Positions 35,672 through 43,933 of a stretch of 50,805 nucleotides of DNA are shown here, in pieces. The first letter of the stretch is position 1. The number at the start of each line of letters is the position of its first letter. The position numbers were made by a program, and so were the translations under genes. This DNA is from Chromatiales bacterium (GTDB lineage Bacteria > Pseudomonadota > Gammaproteobacteria > Steroidobacterales > GCA-2729495). The stretch covers positions 1 to 50,805 of the forward strand of contig JAEUPZ010000001.1 of the NCBI GenBank assembly GCA_016789885.1, read 5' to 3'. The notes below the pieces were generated by a model, which was given only the letters and a program-made list of their open reading frames with translations, made no database searches and had not been told where the DNA came from.

Positions 35672-36727
35672 TCAGCGAAACCGGTCCTGGATCTTACCCA
35701 GCGTCGCCGAACCCGGGCACACCTTCTCCCAGGCCATCGTCGCCAGCGGGACATCGGGCGTGTTGGCGAGTTCGTGCATGTCGGGCCGGCCGGTCTTGAG
35801 GTACAGCAGGCCCGTGGGAATCTCGCCGGCGGCGGTGGCCTTCGTCAGGTAGCTGAAGGCCGCGGCCTGGTCCGTGGGGTCGTAGGCACCGTCGGCCTTG
35901 CGCAGCACGATGCGGCTGCCGTCGTGGAGCGTCACGGGCATGGCAGCGCCCGCCGCATACTCGGCCCTGATCTCCTTCGCCGGCGCCACGTAGTCGGCGT
36001 ACATGGCCACGTGGGCGTGCTTGCGGGTGAAGGTGTAGCTCTTCGTCGAGCCTTCGTGGTCGTTGAAGGTGACGCAGGGCGAGATCACGTCGATGAAGGC
36101 GAAGCCCCGGTGGGCCAGGGCCGCGCGGATCAGCGGCACGAGCTGCTCCTTGTCGCCGGAGAAGCTGCGGGCGACGAACGTCGCGCCGAGCGACACGAGC
36201 GTCTGCACCGGGTCGATGGGCGGCTGCTGGTTGGTCTCGCCCTTCTTGGCCTTCGAGCCCAGGTCGGCCGAGGCCGAGAACTGGCCCTTGGTCAGGCCAT
36301 ACACCCCGTTGTTCTCGAGGACGTAGACCATGTTCAGGTTGCGCCGCACGGCGTGCAGGAACTGCCCGAGGCCGATGGACAGCGAGTCGCCGTCGCCGGA
36401 CACGCCGACGTAGTAGAGATCGGGGTTCGCGGCGTTGGCGCCCGTCGCCACCGCCGGCATGCGGCCGTGCACGGTGTTGATGCCGTGGGACGCGCTCGCG
36501 AAGTAGGCCGGCGTCTTCGACGAGCAGCCGATGCCCGACATCTTCGCCAGGCGATGGGGCGGGATCGACTGCTCGAAGGCGGCCTGGATGATGGCGCTGG
36601 TGATCGAGTCGTGCCCGCAGCCGGCGCACAGCGTCGACATCGCGCCTTCGTAGTCGCGGACGGTGAACCCCAGGTCGTTCTTCGGCAGCTGGGGATGGGC
36701 AACCTTCGGCTTGGCGATGTAGCTCAT
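35672..36727 (-). CDS. korB: 2-oxoacid:ferredoxin oxidoreductase beta subunit (KorB-like)
   Basis: A 351-residue thiamine-diphosphate-binding subunit. It has the [4Fe-4S] and cofactor motifs LCAGCGHDSITSAII, GIGCSSKTPAYF, GVSGDGDSLSIGLGQFLHAVRRNLNMVYVLENNGVYGLTKGQ. The GDGD...NN segment is the ThDP/Mg2+ site. The protein oxidatively decarboxylates 2-oxoglutarate or a related 2-oxoacid to the acyl-CoA with the alpha subunit. Its ATG overlaps the korA stop by 4 bp. Confidence 0.93.
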   Translation of the reverse strand: MSYIAKPKVAHPQLPKNDLGFTVRDYEGAMSTLCAGCGHDSITSAIIQAAFEQSIPPHRLAKMSGIGCSSKTPAYFASASHGINTVHGRMPAVATGANAANPDLYYVGVSGDGDSLSIGLGQFLHAVRRNLNMVYVLENNGVYGLTKGQFSASADLGSKAKKGETNQQPPIDPVQTLVSLGATFVARSFSGDKEQLVPLIRAALAHRGFAFIDVISPCVTFNDHEGSTKSYTFTRKHAHVAMYADYVAPAKEIRAEYAAGAAMPVTLHDGSRIVLRKADGAYDPTDQAAAFSYLTKATAAGEIPTGLLYLKTGRPDMHELANTPDVPLATMAWEKVCPGSATLGKIQDRFR

Positions 36728-38544
36728 GCGGCCTTCCCCCGGGCCAGGTCGGCGTTGACGGCGTCGATGACGAATCCGGCCGTCAGCGGCAGGCCGTCGT
36801 AGTGCAGGACCGGCACCAGCTTGTCCTGGGTCGTGCGGGTCTCCAGCAGCAGCAGGCTGCGCAGCTGGGCGTCGCGGTTCTGCTCGACCACGTACACGCG
36901 GTCGTGGCTGTCGAGGTACTCCTGCACCTCGCGGCCGAAGGGGAAGCCCTTCACCCGCAGGTAGTCGAGGGGCACGCCCCCGGCGGCGAGCCGGTCCCGC
37001 GCCTCGCGCACGGCGTCGTCACAGGAGCCGATGGTGAGGAAGCCCGTGCGGCAGCGTTCGCTGGTTTCCACGACAGGCTTCGGCACCAGGGTCTTCGCCG
37101 TGTCCCACTTGCGCAGCAGGCGGTCGACGACCTCCCGGTACTCGGCGGAATCCTCGGTGTAGCCACCGAACTGGTTGTGCCCGGAGCCGCGGGTGAAGAA
37201 CCCGCCCTTCGGGTGGGTGCCCGGCAGCGTCCGGGCCGCGATGCCGTCGCCATCGGCGTCGACATAGCGCTGGAACTTCGGCAGCGCCTCGATCTGTTCG
37301 GCCGTCAGCACCTTGCCGCGGTCGGGACGGTAGGCGTCGTCCCACTGCAGGTCGCGGCACATCCAGTCGTTCATGCCGATGTCGAGGTCCGTGAGCACGA
37401 TGACGGGCGTCTGCAGGCGCTCGGCCAGGTCGAAGGCCTGCACGGCGGCGTAGAACGCCTCCTCCGGGCTCGACGGAAAGAGCAGCACGTGGCGCGTGTC
37501 GCCGTGGGACGCGTAGGCGCAGGCCATGAGGTCGGCCTGCTGGGTGCGCGTCGGCATGCCGGTGGACGGCCCGCAGCGCTGCACGTCGAAGAGCACCATC
37601 GGGATCTCGGCGTAGTAGGCATAGCCGAGGATCTCGCCCATGAGCGAGATGCCGGGGCCCGAGGTCGGCGTGAAGGCCCGGGCGCCGTTCCAGCCGGCGC
37701 CCATGACCATGCCGGCGGCGGCGAGCTCGTCCTCGGCCTGCACGATGCAGAAGTTGGCCTTGCCCGTCTCCGGGTCCTTGCGCCACTTCTCGCAGAACTT
37801 GCGGAACCCGTCCATCAGCGAGGTCGATGGCGTGATCGGGTACCAGGCGCCGACCGTCGCACCGGCGAAGAGGCAGCCCAGCGCCGCCGTGGTGTTGCCG
37901 TCGATCATGATGTGCCCGGCGGTCCTGCCCAGCGTCCGCGCCCGGAACGGCAGCGGGCAGCTGAAATTCTCCCGGGCGTAGGCGTAGCCCAGGTCGAGGG
38001 CCTTCTGGTTGGCCTCGAGCAGGCTCGCCTTGGCCGCGAACTGCTCCTTGAGCAGCGCCGCGATCACGTCGCGATCGAGGTCGAGCAGCGCCGCCAGCAC
38101 GCCCACGTACATGATGTTCTTCATCAGCACGCGGGCCCGGGCCGTCGGGAAGTTCTCGTTGCAGATCCGCGAGAGCGGCACGCCGAGCACGTGGATGTCG
38201 GTGCGGTTGAAGAGCGCGCTGCGGGGCCAGGTCGAGTCGTAGACGAGGTAGCCGCCGGGCGCCACGTCGGCATGGTCCTTGCGGTAGGTCTCGGCGTTCA
38301 TGGCCACCATCAGGTCGACGCGCCCCGAGCGGGCGACGTAGCCGTCGCCGCTGACCCGGATCTCGTACCAGGTGGGCAGGCCCTGGATGTTCGACGGGAA
38401 GAAGTTCTTGCCGGAGACGGGGATGCCCATCCGGAAGAGCGACTTCATCAGCGTCGAGTTGGCGCTGGCGGAGCCGGTGCCGTTGACGTTGGCGATGCGG
38501 ATCGTGAAGTCGTTGTCGCCGGGGCGGCGCGCGGTCGTCGTCAT
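36724..38544 (-). CDS. korA: 2-oxoacid:ferredoxin oxidoreductase fused gamma/alpha subunit (KorA-like)
   Basis: A 606-residue protein. Residues about 1-190 are the gamma domain (IRIANVNGTGSASANSTLMKSLFRMGIPVSGKNFFPSNIQG). About 210-600 is the alpha/transketolase-like part (GNTTAALGCLFAGATVGAWYPITPSTSLMDG; QAEDELAAAGMVMGAGWNGARAFTPTSGPGISLM). This fused form is typical of 2-oxoglutarate-type enzymes, hence KorA, though other 2-oxoacids are possible. It sits 23 bp after the flavoprotein gene and overlaps korB. Confidence 0.93.
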   Translation of the reverse strand: MTTTARRPGDNDFTIRIANVNGTGSASANSTLMKSLFRMGIPVSGKNFFPSNIQGLPTWYEIRVSGDGYVARSGRVDLMVAMNAETYRKDHADVAPGGYLVYDSTWPRSALFNRTDIHVLGVPLSRICNENFPTARARVLMKNIMYVGVLAALLDLDRDVIAALLKEQFAAKASLLEANQKALDLGYAYARENFSCPLPFRARTLGRTAGHIMIDGNTTAALGCLFAGATVGAWYPITPSTSLMDGFRKFCEKWRKDPETGKANFCIVQAEDELAAAGMVMGAGWNGARAFTPTSGPGISLMGEILGYAYYAEIPMVLFDVQRCGPSTGMPTRTQQADLMACAYASHGDTRHVLLFPSSPEEAFYAAVQAFDLAERLQTPVIVLTDLDIGMNDWMCRDLQWDDAYRPDRGKVLTAEQIEALPKFQRYVDADGDGIAARTLPGTHPKGGFFTRGSGHNQFGGYTEDSAEYREVVDRLLRKWDTAKTLVPKPVVETSERCRTGFLTIGSCDDAVREARDRLAAGGVPLDYLRVKGFPFGREVQEYLDSHDRVYVVEQNRDAQLRSLLLLETRTTQDKLVPVLHYDGLPLTAGFVIDAVNADLARGKAA

Positions 38545-38567
38545 TGGACGGTCCCTGCGGTGCGGGG

Positions 38568-40406
38568 TCAGGTGCCGAAGCGGCGCGGGGCCGCCGGCGC
38601 GGGGGCGTGGTCGATGGCGTGCGGGTGGTGCAGCGTGAACTTCTGCATGTCCCAGGCTGCCGTCGGGCAGCGCTCGGCGCAGAGGCCGCAGTGCACGCAG
38701 AGGTCCTCGTCCTTGACCATCACGCGCCCCGTCTGCGGCAGCGCCTCGGACACGAACAGCGCCTGGGTACGGTTGTCGGCCGGCGCCGTCAGCCGCGTGC
38801 GCAGGTCATCCTCGGTACCGTTGCGCGTGATGGTCAGGCAGTCGACCGGGCAGATGTCGATGCAGGCGTCGCACTCGATGCAGAGCTTCGCCGCGAAGAC
38901 CGTCTGCACGTCGCAGTTCAGGCAGCGCTCGACCTCGGCGGCCGCCTGCTCGGCCGTGAAACCGAGCTCGACCTCGACGTCGAGCTTCTGGAAGCGCTCC
39001 TTGAGGCTCACGTGGGGCATCAGCCGCCGCTCGGCCGGGTCGTAGTTGTTGCTGTAGGCCCACTCGTGCATGCCCATCTTGGAGGTCTGCAGGTTCTGCC
39101 CGTCCGGCAGCCGGTCCCGCAGGTCCTCGCCCTGGCAGTGCCGGTGGATCGAGATGGCGGCCTGGTGGCCGTGCTCGACGGACCAGATGATGTTCTTCGG
39201 GCCGAAGGCAGCGTCGCCACCGAAGAAGACGCCGGGCCGCGTCGACTGGAAGGTCGCCGGGTCGACCACCGGCACCTCCCACTTGTCGAACTCGAGGCCC
39301 AGGTCGCGCTCGATCCACGGGAAGGCGTTCTCCTGGCCGATGGCCAGGATCACGTCGTCGGCCGGGTAGAACTGCTCGCCGGTCACGCGCTCGGCCGTGA
39401 TGCGGCCCCGGGCGTCTACCTCGTACTCCATGACGTCGAAGAGCATGCCCTTCAGGCGGCCGCCCTCGGTGACGAAGGCCCTGGGCGCGCGGTTGATGAC
39501 GATCTCGACGCGCTCTTCCTCGGCGTCCTCGAGCTCCCACGGCGAAGCCTTGAAGAACTGCCGGGGCTTGCGGGCCATGACTTTCACGTCCTTCGCACCG
39601 AGGCGCAGGGAGGTCCGGCAGCAGTCCATCGCCGTGTTGCCGACGCCGATGATCAGCACCTTCTCGCCGATCTTTTCGATGTGGCCGAAGGCCACCGACT
39701 CGAGCCAGGCGATGCCGATGTGCACGTGGGCCGGGTCGTCGTCGCGGCCGGCCAGCTTCAGCTCCTTGCCCTTGGGCGCGCCGGTGCCGACGAAGATGGC
39801 GTCGTAGCCCTCGCCGAGCAGCGCCTTCATGCTCTCGATGCGGTGGCCCAGGCGCAGGTGCGCACCCATCCCGACGATGTCGCCGATCTCGCGGTCGAGG
39901 ACCTCGGCCGGCAGCCGGAACGACGGGATGTTCGAGCGCATCAGGCCACCCGGCACGTCGAGGGCCTCGAAGATCGTCACGTCGTAGCCCAGCGGCAGCA
40001 GGTCGTTCGCCACCGTCAGCGACGCGGGCCCGGCACCCACGAGCGCGACGCGCTTGCCGTTCTTCGTGGCCGGCTTCGGCAGCTGATCGCGGTAGCTCTC
40101 GTCGGCGTGGTCGGCGGCGACACGCTTCAGCCGGCAGATGGCGACGGGCTTCTCCTCGACGCGGCCGCGGCGGCACGCGGGCTCGCAGGGCCGGTCACAG
40201 ACGCGACCGAGGATGCCGGGGAAGACGTTCGACTTGCGGTTGAGCAGGTACGCGTCGGTGTAGCGGCCCTGGGCGATCAGCCGGATGTACCCCGGTACGT
40301 CGGTGTGGGCCGGGCAGGCCCACTGGCAATCGACGACCTTGTGGAAATAGTCGGGGTTGCGGATGTCGGTCGGGGGGAGTCCAACGCCGGGGCTGGAAGA
40401 TGTCAC
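38568..40406 (-). CDS. korC: GltD-like NAD(P)-linked flavoprotein with ferredoxin domains (third Kor subunit)
   Basis: A 612-residue iron-sulfur flavoprotein. The N-terminus (CQWACPAHTDVPGYI; VCDRPCEPACRRG) is the GltD-type [4Fe-4S] domain. Then come the FAD site (VALVGAGPASLTVANDLLPLGYDVTIFEA), the NAD(P) site (VLIIGVGNTAMDCCRTSLRLG) and the GGDA segment (VFFGGDAAFGP). The C-terminal 120 residues hold ferredoxin cysteine groups (CIECDACIDICPVDC; CVHCGLCAERCPTA). Placed first in the kor operon, it would pass electrons from the oxidoreductase to NAD(P)+. This recalls the Azoarcus evansii 2-oxoglutarate:NADP+ oxidoreductase. GTG start at 40406. Confidence 0.85.
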   Translation of the reverse strand: MTSSSPGVGLPPTDIRNPDYFHKVVDCQWACPAHTDVPGYIRLIAQGRYTDAYLLNRKSNVFPGILGRVCDRPCEPACRRGRVEEKPVAICRLKRVAADHADESYRDQLPKPATKNGKRVALVGAGPASLTVANDLLPLGYDVTIFEALDVPGGLMRSNIPSFRLPAEVLDREIGDIVGMGAHLRLGHRIESMKALLGEGYDAIFVGTGAPKGKELKLAGRDDDPAHVHIGIAWLESVAFGHIEKIGEKVLIIGVGNTAMDCCRTSLRLGAKDVKVMARKPRQFFKASPWELEDAEEERVEIVINRAPRAFVTEGGRLKGMLFDVMEYEVDARGRITAERVTGEQFYPADDVILAIGQENAFPWIERDLGLEFDKWEVPVVDPATFQSTRPGVFFGGDAAFGPKNIIWSVEHGHQAAISIHRHCQGEDLRDRLPDGQNLQTSKMGMHEWAYSNNYDPAERRLMPHVSLKERFQKLDVEVELGFTAEQAAAEVERCLNCDVQTVFAAKLCIECDACIDICPVDCLTITRNGTEDDLRTRLTAPADNRTQALFVSEALPQTGRVMVKDEDLCVHCGLCAERCPTAAWDMQKFTLHHPHAIDHAPAPAAPRRFGT

Positions 40407-40446
40407 GGAAGTTCCGCGCAGGCCTCTGGGTATGGCAACGCCGCAA

Positions 40447-40452
40447 TTTATA
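40447..40452 (-). promoter_or_regulatory. Candidate -10 box of the kor operon
   Basis: Reads TATAAA on the minus strand about 40 nt upstream of the korC GTG, in the 98-bp divergent gap. The -35 is not clear. Confidence 0.35.
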
Positions 40453-40468
40453 CCACGCGGGCCCGCCG

Positions 40469-40499
40469 TTGACCGGCCCCCGGGGGCCGGTGAAACAAT
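40469..40499 (+). promoter_or_regulatory. Candidate promoter of the nitrilase-like gene with a palindrome in its spacer
   Basis: TTGACC (40469-40474) is followed by a perfect 20-bp palindrome ACCGGCCCCCGGGGGCCGGT (40472-40491) and then the AT-rich GAAACAAT (40492-40499). A repressor bound to the palindrome would block the promoter, or the RNA would form a hairpin just ahead of the start. The -10 is weak, so this is tentative. Confidence 0.4.
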
Positions 40500-40504
40500 G
40501 GCTG

Positions 40505-41590
40505 ATGAACAGCATACCCCCGGCCCCCCAGGGCACCCCCGTCGAGCGCTACGCCGCCCTCGCCCTCCAGTTCGCCACCGCCTGCGTCAATGACTGCCGG
40601 GACCGGGCGGCAGCCCGCAGCCGCATGGCCGAGAACCTGGCCAGGGCCCACCGGTCGGTGGCCGCCAGCAAGGGCTTCATCCGCTCCTTCAGCGGCATCG
40701 AGGTGCGCCTCGTTGTCATGCCGGAGTACTTCCTCACGGGCTTCCCCATGGGCGAGTCCATTGCCGAGTGGCGCGACAAGGCAGCGCTGGCCCTCGACGG
40801 ACCGGAGTACGCCGCCCTCGCGGACCTGGCCGCCGACACCCAGGTGTACCTGGCCGGCAACGCCTACGAGGTGGACCCCCACTTCCCGGAGCTGTATTTC
40901 CAGTGCTGTTTCATCATCTCGCCGGCGCGCGAGGTGGTGCTGCGCTACCGGCGCATGATCTCGCTGTCGGCCCCGACGCCCTACGACGTCTGGGACCGGT
41001 ACCTCGAAATCCATGGGCTCGAGGGTGTGTTCCCGGTGGCCGACACGCCCATCGGGCGGCTCGCCGCCATCGCGTCGGAGGAGATCCAGTACCCGGAGAT
41101 CGCGCGGATGACGGCCCTGCGCGGGGCCGAGGTATTCGTGCACCCGTCCAGCGAGGCCGGCAGCCCGTCGGTCTCGACCAAGGAGATCGGGCGCCGCGCC
41201 CGGGCGGCCGAGAACCTCGCTTATGTCGTGTCGGCCAACTCGGCGGCCCTGACCCACATCCCGATACCGGCGGAGTCCACCACTGGCATGTCGAAGGTCG
41301 TCGACTACCACGGCCAGATCCTCGCCGAAGCCATGCCGGGCGGCGAGTCGATGGTGGCCTACGCGACCCTCGACATCGAGGCGCTGCGCGCCGTGCGCCG
41401 CAAGACGGGCCTGTCGAACGTGCTGGTCCGCCAGCCCTGCCAGGCCTACGCCCAGGCCTACGCGGGGACAGAGTTCCACCCGCCGAACCTGCTGCTGACG
41501 GACGGCCAGGTGCGCGTGCCCGAGCGCGGCGAGCTGCAGGCCTGGCAGCGGGCCGACATCGCCCGACTGGCCGCGAAGGGCATCATCTGA
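40505..41590 (+). CDS. Nitrilase-superfamily protein lacking the catalytic Cys
   Basis: A 361-residue C-N hydrolase fold protein. The first triad residue is kept (E74 in VVMPEYFLTGFP). The Lys position reads L-R-Y-R-R-M (R149/R150), and the nucleophile segment reads A-I-A-S191-E-E-I-Q-Y-P-E where active enzymes have Cys. Two of three catalytic residues are therefore changed. From memory, a nitrilase-related subfamily with 'IASEEI' exists, so this is probably a conserved non-hydrolytic or differently acting family, not a random mutant. ATG 40505 is used; earlier in-frame codons fall in the promoter palindrome. Confidence 0.75.
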   Translation: MNSIPPAPQGTPVERYAALALQFATACVNDCRDRAAARSRMAENLARAHRSVAASKGFIRSFSGIEVRLVVMPEYFLTGFPMGESIAEWRDKAALALDGPEYAALADLAADTQVYLAGNAYEVDPHFPELYFQCCFIISPAREVVLRYRRMISLSAPTPYDVWDRYLEIHGLEGVFPVADTPIGRLAAIASEEIQYPEIARMTALRGAEVFVHPSSEAGSPSVSTKEIGRRARAAENLAYVVSANSAALTHIPIPAESTTGMSKVVDYHGQILAEAMPGGESMVAYATLDIEALRAVRRKTGLSNVLVRQPCQAYAQAYAGTEFHPPNLLLTDGQVRVPERGELQAWQRADIARLAAKGII

Positions 41591-41675
41591 TGCCGGCCAG
41601 CAGCGCTCCGCCGGCGGCCGTCCCGCCCGTCGGGGCGCTTCGACCCGTCGCCGACACTGCCGGCCACCATCACCC

Positions 41676-42302
41676 ATGACGTCACGCCGCGACCTGCTCA
41701 CCATCGCCGCGACGGCCAGCATCGCGGTCGGCGCGGGGCTGTGGGTCCGGCGCCAGCTGGCGCCGCCGCCGCCCCCGGCGCCTCTGCCCCACGGCACCCG
41801 CCTCGAGCCGCCGCGGCCCCTGCCCGCCATGGACCTGGTCGACGAGCGGGGCGCGCCGGCCGGGCCGGACTTCTTCCGCGGCCGCTGGTCCCTCGTCTTC
41901 TTCGGCTTCACGCGCTGCCCGGAGTTCTGCCCGGTCACGCTGCAGGCCCTGCGCGAGGCCCGCGAACGCATCGCCGACCTGCCGCCGGACCTGCAGCCCG
42001 ACGTGGTGCTGGTGACCGTCGATCCGGAGGCCGACGACCCGGCGCAACTCGCGGCCTACCTGTCGGGCTTCGGCGCGGGCTTCCATGGCCTCACCGGGAC
42101 GCCGGAGGCCCTGGCCGGGCTCTACGCGGCCCTGGGGGTGACGGCACGCCGCATGGACATGCCCGACGGCAGCTACATGTACGACCACGGCACCGCCGTG
42201 TACGTCGTCGATCCGGCCGGCCAGTGGGTCGCGCTGCTGCCCGCGCCCCACGCGCCGTCGCTCGTGGCGCAGGCCTTCCGGTCGCTCGTGGCGCCGGGCT
42301 GA
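41676..42302 (+). CDS. SCO1/SenC/PrrC-type copper chaperone
   Basis: A 208-residue membrane-anchored thioredoxin-fold protein. One N-terminal helix (LLTIAATASIAVGAGLWV, after a twin-Arg) is followed by a Pro-rich linker. The copper ligands are C-P-E-F-C-P (CxxxC) in FFGFTRCPEFCPVTL and the distal His in YMYDHGTAVYVVD. SCO proteins deliver copper or reduce thiols for cytochrome oxidase CuA assembly. No oxidase genes are in the window. It converges on the Anbu gene with a gap of 7 bp. Confidence 0.92.
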   Translation: MTSRRDLLTIAATASIAVGAGLWVRRQLAPPPPPAPLPHGTRLEPPRPLPAMDLVDERGAPAGPDFFRGRWSLVFFGFTRCPEFCPVTLQALREARERIADLPPDLQPDVVLVTVDPEADDPAQLAAYLSGFGAGFHGLTGTPEALAGLYAALGVTARRMDMPDGSYMYDHGTAVYVVDPAGQWVALLPAPHAPSLVAQAFRSLVAPG

Positions 42303-42309
42303 GAACCGG

Positions 42310-43041
42310 CTAGAACCAGTCCGGGTCCGGCAGCACCGCGAAGGCTTCGCGCAGCGCCTCGCTCCAGCGGCCGCGGATCATCTCGAAGTACGCGTTGTTC
42401 GGGTCGATGCTCATGTGGCGGGCCACGCGCAGGTGGTCGCGCTTGACCACCACCAGGTCCAGCGGCATGCCGACCGACAGGTTCGAACGAATGGTCGAAT
42501 CCATCGACACTAGCGCGCACTTGGCGGCCACGGTCAGGCTGCTGGTGCGGCTCAGCACCCGGTCGAGGATCGGCTTGCCGTACTTTGACTCGCCGACCTG
42601 AAAGTAGGTGGTCTCGGGGGTCGCCTCGACGAAGTTGCCCGCTGCATAGACGCTGAAGAGCCGCGGCTGCTCGCCGGCGATCTGGCCACCGACGATGATC
42701 GAGGCGTTGAATTCGACACCGAAGGCCTTCAGCGCCTCGGCGTCGCGCCGGTGCACCTCGCGGATCGCCTCGCCCACGCAGCCGGCCACCTGGAAGAAGC
42801 TCGTGCAGGTGAAGACGTTCTGGTGGTCGCCCGGCTGCTCGATGCGCTCCCGCAGGATCGCCATCACCGCCTGGGTGATGGCGAGGTTGCCGGCGAACTG
42901 CAGCACGATGACGCGGTCACCCGGGCGCTCGAGCACCGCCGTCTTGCGGAAGGTATTGATCTGGTCGACACCGGCGTTCGTGCGCGAGTCCGACAGGAAC
43001 ACGAGTCCGGTATCGAGCAGCATGCCGACGCAGTAGGTCAT
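42310..43041 (-). CDS. anbu: Anbu, proteasome-like peptidase subunit
   Basis: A 243-residue Ntn-hydrolase fold protein. It begins M-T-Y-C-V-G-M-L-L-D-T-G-L-V-F-L-S-D-S-R, the typical Anbu start: removal of Met1 exposes Thr2 as the predicted nucleophile, without the propeptide of true beta subunits. Other conserved parts are FAGNLAITQAVM and SIIVGGQIAGEQPRLFSVYAAGNF. Anbu forms ring or spiral assemblies, and its substrate is unknown. It is the last of four same-strand genes that form the known Anbu neighbourhood. An 88-bp gap with a TACCAT box suggests an extra promoter. Confidence 0.93.
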   Translation of the reverse strand: MTYCVGMLLDTGLVFLSDSRTNAGVDQINTFRKTAVLERPGDRVIVLQFAGNLAITQAVMAILRERIEQPGDHQNVFTCTSFFQVAGCVGEAIREVHRRDAEALKAFGVEFNASIIVGGQIAGEQPRLFSVYAAGNFVEATPETTYFQVGESKYGKPILDRVLSRTSSLTVAAKCALVSMDSTIRSNLSVGMPLDLVVVKRDHLRVARHMSIDPNNAYFEMIRGRWSEALREAFAVLPDPDWF

Positions 43042-43079
43042 CGGGGCTCCGCCAGGGGATGCAGTGCGGGACGTGGCTG

Positions 43080-43085
43080 ATGGTA
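43080..43085 (-). promoter_or_regulatory. Candidate internal promoter -10 upstream of Anbu
   Basis: Reads TACCAT on the minus strand, about 39 nt before the Anbu ATG, with GGCGGAG as a ribosome-binding site closer to the start. It lies within the 88-bp gap after the transglutaminase gene. Confidence 0.35.
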
Positions 43086-43129
43086 GGGGATCGGCCCGCG
43101 GCCGGGCCAGCACCGGCGTCGCAGGCCGG

Positions 43130-43924
43130 TCACTGGGCCGGCGTCATGATCTGCACGCGGACCGCCATGGCCTCGTCGCCGCCCCCGCGCCGCACGCCAC
43201 GCACCGGCGCGGCGTCGAGGTAGTCGCGCCCCACGGCCAGCCGGCAGTGGGCCGTTCCTGCCGGGCTCAGGTGCGTGACGTCGACACTGCGCCAGAGACC
43301 CTCGCCGGCGAGCCACGCATCGACCCAGGCGTGGCTCGCCAGGTCGGAGCCCGTGTCGGCATAGAAGTAGCCGCTGACGTAGCGCGCCGGCACGCCGGCG
43401 GCCCGGCAGCAGGCGATGAACACGTGGGCGTGGTCCTGGCAGACGCCCTCCCCGCGGGCGAGCGCCGCGGCAGCCGTCTCCTCGACACCGGTGGCCCCGG
43501 GCGTATAGCGGATCCGCCCATGGATCTCCTCGGCCAGGGCGTGCAGCGCGGCCCTCGTCGCACCATCGCCCAGGTGCCGGAAGGCCAGCTGGCGGATGGG
43601 GTCGTCCGCCATCGTCAGTGCCGTCGGGGCCCGGTAGGCCAGCGGCGCCAGCGCGCCCTCGTTGATGAGCTCCGGCTCGTCAACGATCTCGATCTCGCCG
43701 TCGACGACGATGGCGATCTCCCGGTGCGGCTGCTCCAGCGTCAGCAGGTGGGTGATGTTGCCGTGGGCGTCGACTTGTTCGATCCGCCGGCCCGGGGCAT
43801 GTATGACCCAGCGGAGCACGCTCTGCCGGCCCTCGCGGCGCGGAGTCAGCCGCAGCAGCTGCACGCTGTGCTTCAGCGGCGCGGCGTAGCGGTAGACCGT
43901 CTCGTGGCGGATGACGAGGCGCAT
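43130..43924 (-). CDS. Transglutaminase-like cysteine protease (Anbu cluster)
   Basis: A 264-residue protein with a bacterial transglutaminase N-terminal beta domain (about 1-90; IRHETVYRYAAPLKHSVQLLRLTPR) and a catalytic domain with Cys in GEGVCQDHAHVFI, His in ASHAWVDAWL and Asp in RSVDVTH. Such proteins in Anbu clusters are predicted peptidases or peptide-forming/cleaving enzymes. It is third in the run, 9 bp after the alpha-E gene. Confidence 0.92.
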   Translation of the reverse strand: MRLVIRHETVYRYAAPLKHSVQLLRLTPRREGRQSVLRWVIHAPGRRIEQVDAHGNITHLLTLEQPHREIAIVVDGEIEIVDEPELINEGALAPLAYRAPTALTMADDPIRQLAFRHLGDGATRAALHALAEEIHGRIRYTPGATGVEETAAAALARGEGVCQDHAHVFIACCRAAGVPARYVSGYFYADTGSDLASHAWVDAWLAGEGLWRSVDVTHLSPAGTAHCRLAVGRDYLDAAPVRGVRRGGGDEAMAVRVQIMTPAQ

Positions 43925-43933
43925 GGAGTGCTC

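Noticed and set aside
36802..40472. Two long plus-strand frames opposite the kor genes
   Set aside because: Antisense to genes with iron-sulfur, ThDP, FAD and NAD(P) motifs; no motif in the shadow products.
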